From Aurelia coerulea (lineage: Eukaryota; Cnidaria; Scyphozoa; Semaeostomeae; Ulmaridae), in NCBI GenBank assembly GCA_039566865.1, contig CM076947.1, positions 875,501 through 939,500 on the forward strand: 64,000 bases of DNA. Direction: 5' to 3'. Below, in pieces: positions 43,915 through 54,904 of the stretch. The notes under the pieces were generated by a model that saw only the letters and a program-made list of their open reading frames with translations, ran no database searches and was not told where the DNA came from. Made by a program: the position numbers and the translations under genes. Positions within the stretch are counted from its first letter, which is position 1; the number at the start of each line of letters is the position of its first letter.

Positions 43915-45900
43915 TTGGGTAGATGATCATAAAAAAGTTAATAATATAATAATATAAGTAATTAAGGGAGTGGAAGGTCGTGAGACCTAAAAAGCCCTGC
44001 TACGTTCTATCACACACGACTAAATCGTGTACGAGAATCTGTCTACGTGTTTTAGTCGATCATATGCTCGTTCAAATTGTTGCACTGTCGAACAGTTGAT
44101 AACCTCGCTTGATAAATTATTCCAGTCATTAATGACCCGTTGCGTGAAAAATTTTTTACGAACGTTTAAGTTACACCTCTTCTTTAATAGCTTCAGTTTA
44201 TGTCCTCTTGTATTGCTTTGTTTCAATTCGAAGAGCAAGGACGGATCAGTGTCCATAAAGCCCTTTAATAGTTTAAAGGTCAGAATCATGTCTCCGCGTT
44301 TTCTTCTGTATTCTAGTGATGGCAGGTCTAATGCTCTTAATCGATCACCGTATGACTTGTCCTTAATCGTTTTTACTAGTTTCGTGGCTCTGCGCTGTAC
44401 GCTTTCAAGCCTTTTGACGTGTTTGATTAGATAAGGGCTCCATATAGCTCCAGCAGACTCCAGTAAGGGTCTAACTAAACTCTTGTATAAAATTAAAAAA
44501 GACTTCTTTATTAATGAATTTGATTGTTCGTTTTATTGACGCGAGGACTCCATTTGCTTTCTTTACGCATTCGGCAACTTGTTTTTCAAACGTAAGTTTA
44601 CTATCTACAAAAACACCAAGGTCTTTTACATCTGCTGATATTGAGATGTTCGTTTCACATTTGTTCTTTTCGTCCTGAACATGATATCTCGGCGATGTGT
44701 CGAGCTGATTGCCAAGATAGAGTACATGGCATTTGTCTGTATTAAGTGGAAGTTGCCACTGTTTCGACCATTTTCCAACATTTGTTATATCCGACTGGAT
44801 TTGGACTTTATTTCCAGCGCTTGATGAATAGAGTTTCAAATCATCAGCAAACATTTTCACTTTGCATTCATCTAAGATGTCAGGTAAATCATTTATGTAC
44901 AGTACAAAAAGTAATGGTCCTAGCACACTTCCCTGTGGTACACCGCTTAATACGTTACTCCAATTCGATTTGTAACCGTTTAGAACGACGCGTTGTTTCC
45001 GATCTATTAGAAAAGATGATATCCAGGCAAGGATCTTTCCGTCAATTCCGTAACATTTCAGTTTGAGTAATAATCTTTCATGTGGTACCGAGTCGAATGC
45101 TTTCGCAAAATCAAAATAGATAACGTCAACGCATTTTCCTTGATCTAACAATGAAGTTACTTCTTCAAAAAATTCGAGTAGTTGCAATACGCAGGATCTT
45201 TTGCAACGGAATCCGAATTGATCAGGTGAAAAAAGGTTATGTTCGTCTAAATGATTTACGATACCGTTTTTTATTATTCTTTCCATCACTCTACATATAA
45301 TCGAGGTAAGGCTAATCGGTCTATAGTTTTCTCTAGCATGTTTGTTACCTTTCTTGAATATAGGGGAGACATTGGCTAATTTCCACGTGTTGGGAAGAAC
45401 CCCTGTGTCAAGGCTACTTTTGAAAATTAAATGCAATGGATGGGCGATGACATCCGCAGTTTCTTTTAGTACTCTAGGATGTATGTTATCTGGTCCAGGA
45501 GATTTCGATGTATTCAGAGATTTAATTATCTCGAGAATCGCTTCTTCACTAATTTCAACATTGGCTAAGACAGAACAACGATTGGAATTTGTTACGTTTG
45601 GCAGGCTTGATAAATCTTCTTTTGTGAATACTGAAGTAAAGAACTCATTTAAGATATCGACTTTCTGTTGTTCCGAGGATGTGTAAGAATTATCATCAGT
45701 TTTCAAATCAGGTACTTTTGACTTTGTTTTTAATTTAGAATTTGCATACTTCCAATATTTTTTGCTGTTCGATTTTATCGTAGTAGCGATGTTTTTCTCA
45801 AACTCCTTTATCTTTTTGCGAACTTTTGACTTTATATTGTTTGAATGTCTTTTAAACCTGTCGTAATCTTTTCCTGTTTTTGTTACAAACAATATAAATA
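43915..45900 (-). pseudogene. CR1-like LINE ORF2: reverse transcriptase and C-terminus
   Basis: Copies LINE RNA into DNA at a nicked site. Frame from 45,892 to 44,471 (473 codons): SLNTSKSPGPDNIHPRVLKE, GNKHARENYRPISLTSIICR, DFAKAFDSVPHERLLLKLKC, LSGVPQGSVLGPLLFVLYIN and FADDLKLYSSS are RT motifs 1-5. A shift near 44,480 leads to LVRPLLESAGAIWSPYL and a second frame ending at 44,020 (TQRVINDWNNLSSEVINCST). The endonuclease is missing because the copy is 5'-truncated near 45,900. A taatataataatata tail lies near 43,945. The CR1/Jockey-group call comes from the motif style. Confidence 0.88.
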
Positions 45901-47043
45901 TAAACCAGTCTTGGGTGGCCTTTTCAAATTTTTATCCCCAGCTTTGTCTGGGTCACCTACTGAGGCCGGGGTGAAACCCTCACCCAAAGTTTGGAAAGCC
46001 TCAACTCTGGGGTTGCAAAGTGCTTGAACAGAAAATGCATTACCATCTCAATTGTCCAAGGGGGTTACTGGTATATGAAATGGGCTACTTTTTTCTGTAT
46101 AAACCTTTTCCAAGAATTGTTGTTGGGGTCATATGATTACCAAATTGAAATCAAGCAACATTTACCAAAATCAAAATATTTAACTATCTAAAAATGTATA
46201 ATGTGAAGTCTACAAGTAGGGCAATTTTCCATAGATGCAAACATAATTTTTGAGTATCCACATATTTCTTTGAGAATTGCCTGAAATAACAGACTCATCA
46301 TATCAAACCCATAAATGCAACACAAATATTGTAATCTCTAGAAAGGAGACTATTAACTCATGTGATCATGTAGAACAACAACAACCAACTGCAACTGCAA
46401 CTGCAACCTGCAACTAGAGGGAAAATCGTTTAAATCTTGCAAAAGAGAAAAAGAAGTTAATCTCAAGAGCTGAAAGGAAAGAAATAATAAAAAACGGAAT
46501 TATAAGAAACTCTTCTCTAAGATTGCCAAAAATCAAGGAACTTCAGTGCTTGGAGAATATAATAACTTATCTTGTTAGTTCCAGATTATTTTGATAAAGA
46601 AAATTTGTCACATACTGTATTTTACTTTAGTTTTACTTATTTTTTCTGTGTCATATTACTTGACAGGTGCTTGAGTAATGCCTAAAAAGTGGAAGGGCTT
46701 CAAAAACCTTTGTTTTAAATGTTCATGAGGGCAAAAGTAGTTAACATTCAGCTCGAGTCCCCCCTCCATGGGCCCAAATGATACTATATCCATATTGGAC
46801 TCCCTGTGGACAAAAGTATTCCCTTAATTGCGGAAGCCATAGCAACAGGGTTTCAAAAGCCATGTGCTTAATGGTGTATGGCCTGGCATATTCAGGTTTT
46901 CAGTGATTGTTTAACAAAGTGATTTCTTCAATTAATGAATTTTCAAGTCCTTTTCCATGTGTGCTGGCAATTCTTCTTGTTTAAGTCCACTTTGGCCACT
47001 TCGTCCGTCCTAGGGTTCTCAAAGTGTTTTTCTTCTCAATCAG
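45901..47043. other. Upstream region of the kinase-MULE gene; no gene recognised
   Basis: Should hold the promoter and any 5' untranslated exon of the gene at 47,044, which starts right after acceptor-like cttctcaatcag. 46,386-46,415 is a tgcaac hexamer run. 46,495-46,740 shares two phrases with 54,580-54,760: aagaaactct..caaggaacttcagt and taatgcctaaaaagtggaa. They lie on the same strand but in reverse order, so the gene is bracketed by related repeats. Confidence 0.45.
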
Positions 47044-50000
47044 ATGTTCAAATTTCCACAACTCATCCAGAAGAGGCCTCAGCCTAAGAAAACACAAAGG
47101 TCTTTACAAGGCATTCCATGTTTCGTTTATGATGACATCAAGAAGGAACATCTAATTGGAGCTGGGTCTTATGGCAAAGTTTTTAAGGCCAAGCATGACA
47201 GCAAGGATGTCGTATTGAAGGAGCTTGATGATGTTGAGGAAAAAGATTTGATTAAGGAAGCTAAGTTCCATAATGAACTGTCCCACCCCAACGTCGTAAA
47301 ATTCTTCGCCATCTGCAAGGAACCAAAAGCTCTGATGCTTGAATATGTCTTTTTCAACATGTCTCCATTTGGTGGGCATGATAGAATTTCCAGTCTTGAT
47401 GGCTTGCTGTTGGAACTCGACAAGATGCATTTTGCTGGATTTGAGCATTTGGTACCAAAAATTGCAATGGGTATAATAGCTGGCCTTCACTTTCTACACA
47501 ACAAAGGAGTCGCCCATAGGGATTTGAAACCAGGGAACATTCTTGTGAGTAACCAGCACCTTGAGGATTGCAAGACGCAAGAACAACGAGTGCTGATATG
47601 GAGAGACAACCCATGTGTCGTCAAACTCACAGATTTTGGTGAGAGTTGGGGTACGATCTGTCAAACTGCTGCAGTAGCTAAATCTCACACTGTCAATATA
47701 TACAAAGGCACTCCTGCCTTTATGGCTCCTGAGGTCCTGGACCCAAAAAAACGACCCACAGAGATGAAAGTGGAACAACTTATGCTTGCAGACATATGGA
47801 GCCTCTCAATGGTTTTTTTCTGCTTGGTCAATCCCAACCTTAAGGTTCCATTTTTTAAAGAAGCACGGGAAACTGGTAATGTTCGCAATTGGCAAAACTT
47901 CCTCATTGAAAAAGTTTCAAGCGGCTCAATACCATCCGGAGAAAATTCCTATGATCATTTGAAAGCTACCAGCTGGATCCAAGTCAATGAGGCTTTTAAA
48001 CTTGGTATTCAACAGAAAGCAGACAAGCGTCCAAGCTTACAAGACCTAGATTGCATATTAAAGAAAACAAATGATTCATCATCATATCCTTTAGCTGTCC
48101 ACCAAGGCACTGCCCTTGAAAATGCCTTCCCATTTGGAGAAGAAGGAGACTTTCAAGAGCCAAAGAATGACGGGACAAATGCTTGCACCTTTCTTGCTTG
48201 CAAGTTCACTGAAACCATCCTGAAGAAGGGCTTTACTGACTGGCAGAGCCTTGCTAGTGATGTGGAGCAGATTATCAGAGAATTTCCAGTCTCAGTTAAT
48301 AAGATTCGTGACAAGGGAATCAATTATGACATACCAACAGCATATGAACTGATGCACAAAAGCGGACTTATTTCAAAGTTGAAGTTCGCTGAGAAGGGCT
48401 GTGGCCATTCTGTTTTCTCTGATTCTGGAAGAGAAGATCTATTGCAGCTCCTAACAAGGATGGACAGGGCCGCTGTTATGACTGTTCCCCCATATACGTT
48501 TCTGATTGGAAGGAAAGACCAAAATTACTACCTAGTAGACTCCCATAGCATTGGACCAGAGTGTGATGGTAATGGAATGGGAATTCTAAAGGTTTTCACA
48601 GATGCTCATACAATGGGGAGATGGCTTTGGAAACGATTGCACATATGTGGAATAAAGAAGGAGCGGCAACAAATGTTTGAAGTTGCCCTCATATGTAGAG
48701 AGAGTGACCAAGAAGATCATGTAATGATAGTTGATTCATCTGAAGAAAATGACATGAAAACGGACGCAAGTAACAGAAGTGCAGAAGATCTGAGGAGTGT
48801 TGCATCAATTTCCCCAATGAAACCATTGACGATGAGCGCCAGTAATTCAACTGCAGAGGAAAATATTGAAGTTGCAAAGTCATGTTGGATGACTGACTTT
48901 TCAAATCCGGCTAACTGGAAAGAGAGAGAACAAAGCAAATGGGGACCCTATGGATTACCTTACATCTCAACACAAGATAGTAAACTCAAATTTTCGGAAC
49001 AGTTAGCTGTCATCAAGGCTCGCTTGCCAAAGGCCGTCAGGATCCCACAAGGATGCAGACGAAATGCTATTTTCATCATCGACAGCCAAAATGTGAAACA
49101 CCTCAGTGATATTCAAAGTGATTTAAATGGAGTTTTCAAGAAATGTTTGGAGATAAAGCGGTATGTGGTTGATGTTTCTAGGAGCGCAACTGGTAGTCAG
49201 AATGTGAAGGTCCATAGAGGAAAAAAAGAATTAGGACCAGGGCAACTTTACTTGCAAGTGAATCGAAAACAAAACGAGTTTGGTCTCACGCGGGATATTT
49301 CTTACCTACTTGACAACGAAGGGAAAGTATTTGAAAACTCAGTTGTGCTTCAATACATTGTGAACAAGAACATCTGTGGTGACGTTGAAGAGGTATCATA
49401 CAAGGTTGCACAACACGGAAATGCCAAAGGAATTGCATGTGGCTCTTTTCATCCACTAAAGAAAAGCACTCTGAAAAGATTACGAGATGAGACATGCTCC
49501 AATGCAAGGATGTCGCATGCTAATTTTGAAGCTGGCGAAGACTTCGGTGATATACCACGGTCCAAAAAACAAATCAGCGACCTTGTAAGATCTAACCCAC
49601 ATAGGAATCATGATAGTCCTGCAAACGAGGTTGAATCTATCTTAGCATATGATGAAGAGCTGCAAGAAGACAGAATTGTGTGGAGCCATTCAGACATACC
49701 TGAAGACTTGTGGGTGTTGGGGACAAAACGAATGTTGAATGATCTATCCCATGCAGAAGGAGGTCAGCCCATTTCCATTGACCCTACATTTAACCATGGC
49801 AAGTTCGAAGTTACCCCAATCACCTATCGCCACCAATCTATTATGGCAAAATCTAAAAACATAGCTGGTCAGTGGAATAATGCAATCATGCTTGGTCCAA
49901 CCATAGTTCATCATGGCAAAAGTGACGAAACATATGACCGGGCCCTCAAAGAAGTATGTCGAAAGACGAAGCTCACAGCAAAGAAAATTGGTATTGTGAC

Positions 50001-50642
50001 AGACGGCGAACAGGCTTTGATCAATGCCTGTAAGGCCAACTTACCAAAGTCTGTTCGTATGAGGTGTACGAAACATTTCCGTGAAAATTGTCAAGAGTAC
50101 CTGCGATCTATTGGCATCAAGAGTGACATATCGCAGGCACCGTTCTTAGAAGCAGTATTTGGCGAGAATGGTTTGGTTGAGTCTACTGACAAAGTAGACT
50201 TGGAACAAAAACTGAAAGAAAAATCAAAGATTCTTGATGAGATGGAGACAGAAGTTTTAGGAAGAGCCGAAGGGAAGTTCTCAGCATTTTTGCAGAAAAG
50301 GGAGAAGACCGTTTTGAGACAAATGATCCAAGGAAGAAGGAAGAAAGGAGGGATGCCTATAAATGCCAATGGTGTACCCTATCGGGTGTACACCAATCAG
50401 TCAGAGAGCATAAACTCTATGCTTGCTGCAAAGAAGCAATCATTAGGTTTCACTAAAAAGGATGACTTGTCCAAAGCACAATTTATTTGCAAAGTGTGGG
50501 AAGCAGTGGTATCAGAACAGAACCAGGAAATTGAGCGTGCACTGTATGGGCAAAGTGAACGCTTTCGACTGGCAGATGAAGCGGATTATTTGAAGGTAGA
50601 AGTAGAAGAATGGTACAACTGGAGTGCAACGAAGAGGAAACG
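47044..50642 (+). CDS. Kinase-peptidase-MULE transposase fusion, exon 1
   Basis: 1,199 codons plus two bases. Residues 35-340: complete protein kinase, with GAGSYGKV 39-46, VVLKE Lys59, HRDLKPGN 158-165, DFG 197-199, APE 228-230, Asp250 and Arg329, so probably active. Residues 360-550: Cys-peptidase-like, NDGTNACTFLA (Cys381) and YYLVDSHS (Asp499, His501), the Cys..DxH order of C76-type deubiquitinases; weak fold evidence. Residues 905-1200: MULE DDE core, SIDPTFNHGKFEV (Asp913), GIVTDGEQAL (Asp987), RCTKHFRENCQEYL, TNQSESINSML (Glu1121). The terminal TAA is in fact a donor (aaacg|gtaagt), giving a phase-2 join to 52,011. No stop or frameshift. Kinase plus transposase in one protein is, to my knowledge, not a described architecture. 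Confidence 0.85.
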
Positions 50643-52010
50643 GTAAGTTTTATATTTTAAGATTATACATTTGTCTAACCTCTATGATTGAATCAAAAAT
50701 TGCTGCATGAGTCACGTAACAGCTCCCACAGACATGACTTTAGTTACTCAAATTTTCAGCATGTTGAGTGAGCAAATTCGTGCATGGTTGGAAATTTTAT
50801 TTATTATGATCAATTTGGAGAGGGACACTTCATACCTTTCATAACGGATTTTTCTTCTTCCTATAGGCTTATTTCTAGTTGGTGGAATTTCCCAAAAGGG
50901 CGGAATTTTGCACAACAAATGGTTCCTCAGCCGTTCCTTTCTATTCAATTTGAGAGCGACATTTTCTCTTGTGAACAATAGAATTTCCACCCGCTCGGAA
51001 AATCCACTGGCTGTAAATCAACAGTAAATGAGTTTTTTTGCTGAAATACATATGTCAGCATTTTAAACAGTAGGCTGAAGAATAAGTTGCCTTTCTTTTG
51101 CATATTTACAAGCCCAAAAGCATGCTGGTAACCTTTTGAATTACATTTAGCTGCCGAGAGGCTCCGTAGACAATCCAAGGAAAGTTATTTCTGCGGCAAA
51201 ATTGAGGTGTATAGGTAACAGAGTACCCCTGAATAAGTTTCAAATCGATGTCAATTACTATTACGTTTTCCATGGCAAGTCTATTTCAAAGCCTGTCCTT
51301 TTTAAGATTTCTGGAGTCTATCAATTCACAGTCACTGAATCTTGCGTTGTGTATAATCTGTACTCATCAGATGTTATTTGATGCATTGACTGTGGTTGTT
51401 TCGTACAAAGATTTAGAAGATTTTTCCGACACCCATGCACATAACCAAGCAAAGAAATTTAGTCTTTAGGAGATTGTTCTGCTGAAATTTCCACATTTTG
51501 CACTATCCATTTTACCATTGTATGCCTTCGACGATTTTTGTCCAAGAAAATCGCAATCTGGCACACTGTGGGGCGGTGCTAACGTGTAAAATTATGAAAA
51601 ATGAAATGAGAAATGAAATTATTTACGTAATTGAAAGTCCTAAAATATAACTCATTGGAAGTTGTGCTTCTAGAAGCTAGCTGTTCTAGTAGCATTCTCT
51701 GAAGTGAAAACTAATTATGGCAGTAGTTCCTTGGACCCCAAACTCAAGATTTTTTTAATCAGGATGTCAATTTTCTTATATCTTTAAAAGAGTTTGACAA
51801 ATTTCTGGTATGTCCAATTCTCAGATCATGCTAAATATTAGGCCGAGTCATGTTCAAACATAAATTCCAGATGACTCTGTCTTGGTCGTGTAAGTGTGTA
51901 CGTGTATGTGTCGATGGAAGCATCAATGTGAACAAATGGAAGTTACTACTATTTGCAACGCTTGATCTGAGCACGAAAATCGTTTCTAAAGCTTTTACTA
52001 TCTTTTGTAG
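50643..52010 (+). other. Intron 1 of the kinase-MULE gene
   Basis: Runs from gtaagt to tcttttgtag. It contains no recognisable element; the phrase tggtggaatttcccaaaag is flanked by AT-rich sequence. The splice is supported by exact reading-frame continuity (cg|c, Arg) and by the family layout, in which transposase core is followed by a SWIM finger. Confidence 0.6.
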
Positions 52011-52343
52011 CTATTTTGAAGAATTTAGTAAACTTTCAATTGATGATGTTAAAAGCAGAAAAGCCGTACACGCTGAAGTCTGTGAAGCAGAATTTCCCGA
52101 AGCAGTGATGAGGATCGATAACTTGGCAGTGGACCTACAAAGTGAATTACCACGAATATTTCATGCAGCAACAATACAAAAGAAAGCACTGCAACTGCTG
52201 AATAGCAAAGAATCTATTGTCTTATACCCAGCGTTAGAGGTGCAAGAGAATTGCAAGCAATTTATGGTGGCAGGCTTTGCAGGCCAATTTCATGTTGTAA
52301 AGATACGTCAGACTAAAGTAACATGTGACTGCAAAGGATTCAG
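52011..52343 (+). CDS. Kinase-MULE gene, exon 2 (first half of SWIM finger)
   Basis: 333 bases, 111 codons in phase. YFEEFSKLSIDDVKSRKAVH, a helical linker (AVMRIDNLAVDLQSELPRIF), then VVKIRQTKVTCDCKGF with the first two ligands of a SWIM finger (CxC). The donor (ttcag|gtaagt) splits an Arg codon. Exons 1-3 sum to 4,518 bases, exactly 1,506 codons, which supports the splice choices. Confidence 0.78.
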
Positions 52344-52987
52344 GTAAGTTCTAAGAACTTTTCTCTTCTGACCTTGAACCCAATGGACAATTCTAAAATT
52401 GATACTTTTATGGTGCCAAGATCATGTGGTAGGAAATTCTGCTGAAACAAATGTTTTGGAAAAAACTGTTGCATAAGTTTTCCTGGTAGAAGAGGTGTTG
52501 ATTTTGCTCCTACTACGTGGTGTATTATAAATTAAATGATGAGTACTTACATTACTGTATGCAAATTGCATATCATCAGAAAGAAGACAGATTGTACTTT
52601 CAGGCCGCGTACATCAAATCTTCTCAAATTTTATCAATTTGTAGGGTAAGGTAGGGGTAATTTGAGTCTAAAATGGGCATTTTTGAAAATAAGCAGAGTA
52701 CCCTCTTGGAACACCTTTGCTGATTTGCCTTGTTTCGCGATTTTCACCCTCTCTCCCCCTCAAAACGATGTTGTATTTTGACGACAAATGAGGACAGGGC
52801 AATTTCGCGACTTTGATGAAATGCTAGGAAATTAACCGTGCAAGTTAGTGTCGTTTTTGGGGGAGGGGATGCTTCAACTAATCACCATGGATTGAAATTG
52901 CGGGAAAGTGTGTCATTACCAAGATATAGCCTAAGTGTTCCTAGGACCTTTGGCAGGCATTGTATGTTATTGATGTCTCCGTTACAG
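52344..52987 (+). other. Intron 2 of the kinase-MULE gene
   Basis: Runs from gtaagt to tccgttacag. AT-rich with a short G-run region near 52,860. Nothing coding. The position between CxC and CxH of the zinc finger is unusual and diagnostic for this gene. Confidence 0.6.
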
Positions 52988-53573
52988 GTTTGCAAAGATT
53001 TGTAGCCATTCAGTCGCAGTGGCCAACCGAGAAAATATTCTGCCTGCTCATGTCAAAGGAGTCCGTGTTGGATACAGATCCTCAATCACCTATCCACAAG
53101 ATGCCAAAGGAGCCGGGAGAAAAGGTGGAAGAAATCGCCGGTCAAGAGTGTACTTATCTCGACCAAAGCAGGATGACATTGATCACGGTTCCACGTCCCC
53201 TTTCAGTAAAGTGTGGCACAACAATGAGCCATTGATCATTACTAGCATCAAGGAAGTACCAAAAGAAAAAAGCAATTGCAAATATTGTGGAAATGAATTC
53301 CCCCGTGGTAAGCTGTGTATCATTCCATTTGATGTAGTGATCAGCCATAAAGAAAGATGGGAATACCGCAACCCAAATAAGGATCCAAAGGAGCCAAAGT
53401 TTCTCAAGTCACCGTATGGAAAGTATACAGTAAATTACTACTGCGTAAAGCGAGAATGTATCCAAGGAAGGTTCCCTTACTTCATCCCAGCCCTACTGGA
53501 AGTTTCAGTGGGCTTGAATTTGCATGCTGGTCATAAGAAGGTACTCAAAGAACAGTTAGACTTGCAGTTATAA
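52988..53573 (+). CDS. Kinase-MULE gene, exon 3 (SWIM end and Cys-rich C-terminus)
   Basis: Continues the SWIM finger as FAKICSHSVAVANRENILPA (CxH ligands), giving CDC...CSH across the splice. Then a basic Gly/Arg tract (KGAGRKGGRNRRSRVYLSR) and a second metal-binding-like segment (NCKYCGNEFPRGKLC, later NYYCVKRECIQG). It ends at TAA 53,571-53,573. MULE proteins commonly carry a SWIM finger after the catalytic core for DNA contact, so this completes a full-length transposase. No 3' repeat signal recognised; a foldback element begins 250 bp downstream. Confidence 0.78.
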
Positions 53574-53827
53574 CTCATTTTTTTGTAGCGCAAATGACAG
53601 CTTTTGTTAGTTTCAATGTTTTTGTTGTTATGTGGATGTTGAACATCATTTTTGGAGCCCGACACGCATTGTTTTACCTAGGGTGGGCACTTCACTGTCC
53701 AGTCAGATTGTGATGTGCGCCTGTTTTGTGGTAGTTTTTCGTACGAAAATTCTTGCAATGGAATACACGTATTTTTTATCCAAAACTAAGAAACTCCAGT
53801 ACTGGGAGAACGCAAGTTAAGAAGCTA

Positions 53828-54522
53828 CTGGGTGAGTCAGAAAAAAGAATCCCCGTTTGAAAGGTCACGGCTCCCTGGACATCAAGAGAATGATGTCGGC
53901 AAATGTATAGTTTAATGGTAGAAATGTTCAAATCTACTATAAAGTCTACCTAACTGAAATCGGCCACTCCATTCTAAAATTATGAGGGATTTTCTCCAGA
54001 AAGCCTCTTCAAAAAACCTTCAAAACGTGTCCAAAATCATGAACAAATTTCCCTAACATTTCTGCCTTACAATGGCCTTACAGCAATGACTTGTGGACAC
54101 TTTAAGCACGTGCTATCCTCTTGGGAGGATGAACAAGTTCTCCCCCTGGTATCGATGACTTATTTATTCAGGGGGATTCCATTCTCCCAAGAGGACAAAA
54201 TACATGAATTTATGTGAGTGTCATCATTCATTGTTTTCATTGGTTTTGCATGTTTTTGGAAGGGGCTTTCTGCAGAAAATCACCCGTATCCACGGGAAGG
54301 AATGGCCGATTAAGGCCGGGTAAATTACTGAACCTAATTATTGAACATATTAGCATTGGCAATATGCTCGGAGATTATATAGCAATATAGCATTAGCAAT
54401 ATATCTAAGATATTGGCAATAAATCAAGACAGTTTTCAGTATTATTGCTTTGATATTCATGGATCTTTTAATCCACAAGAAGTGGCCTTCCAAGCGGTGA
54501 TTCTTTTTTCTGACTCACCCAA
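53828..54522. mobile_element. TA-flanked foldback element (CTGGGTGAGTCAG end)
   Basis: CTGGGTGAGTCAGAAAAAAG at the left and TTTTTTCTGACTCACCC at the right, with TA outside both (53,826-53,827 and 54,523-54,524). Inner arms pair partly (aaatcggccactccattc with gaatggccgatt). The core has its own hairpin: tcctcttgggag near 54,115 with ctcccaagagga near 54,195. Fourth member of the family in this window. Confidence 0.82.
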
Positions 54523-54904
54523 TATTTACTTTGAAAAAGGAAATCCTTGAAATCTTTCACTTTGCTTTCACTTGTTGCCTGTATCATGTTACTCGTAAGA
54601 TACTTCAGTAATGTCTAAGCATTGGAAAGGCTCAAAAAATATTGCTTTGAAATCTTCACGTGGTCACAGGTAGCAAACATGAAGATTGTTATGGAACCCC
54701 TAAGAAACTCGTAAGAAACTCTGAGTACTCAAACTCTAATGATTTTAAGGAACGTTCAGTACTGGCCCAAATTCTTCGTTTCTTATCTCAGTGGGGCAAA
54801 ATTCACGAAACATGACCCATAACACGAGAAAAATATCGCAAATATGCCCATAACCCAGGCAGGCCCAATATAGGAGTTACCCCCCCCCCCCCCCGGTTAG
54901 GAAG

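Noticed and set aside
47044..53573. Endogenous large DNA virus carrying a kinase and a deubiquitinase-like domain
   Set aside because: The same protein contains a MULE core and SWIM finger and has GT..AG introns; no capsid, polymerase or packaging gene was seen nearby.
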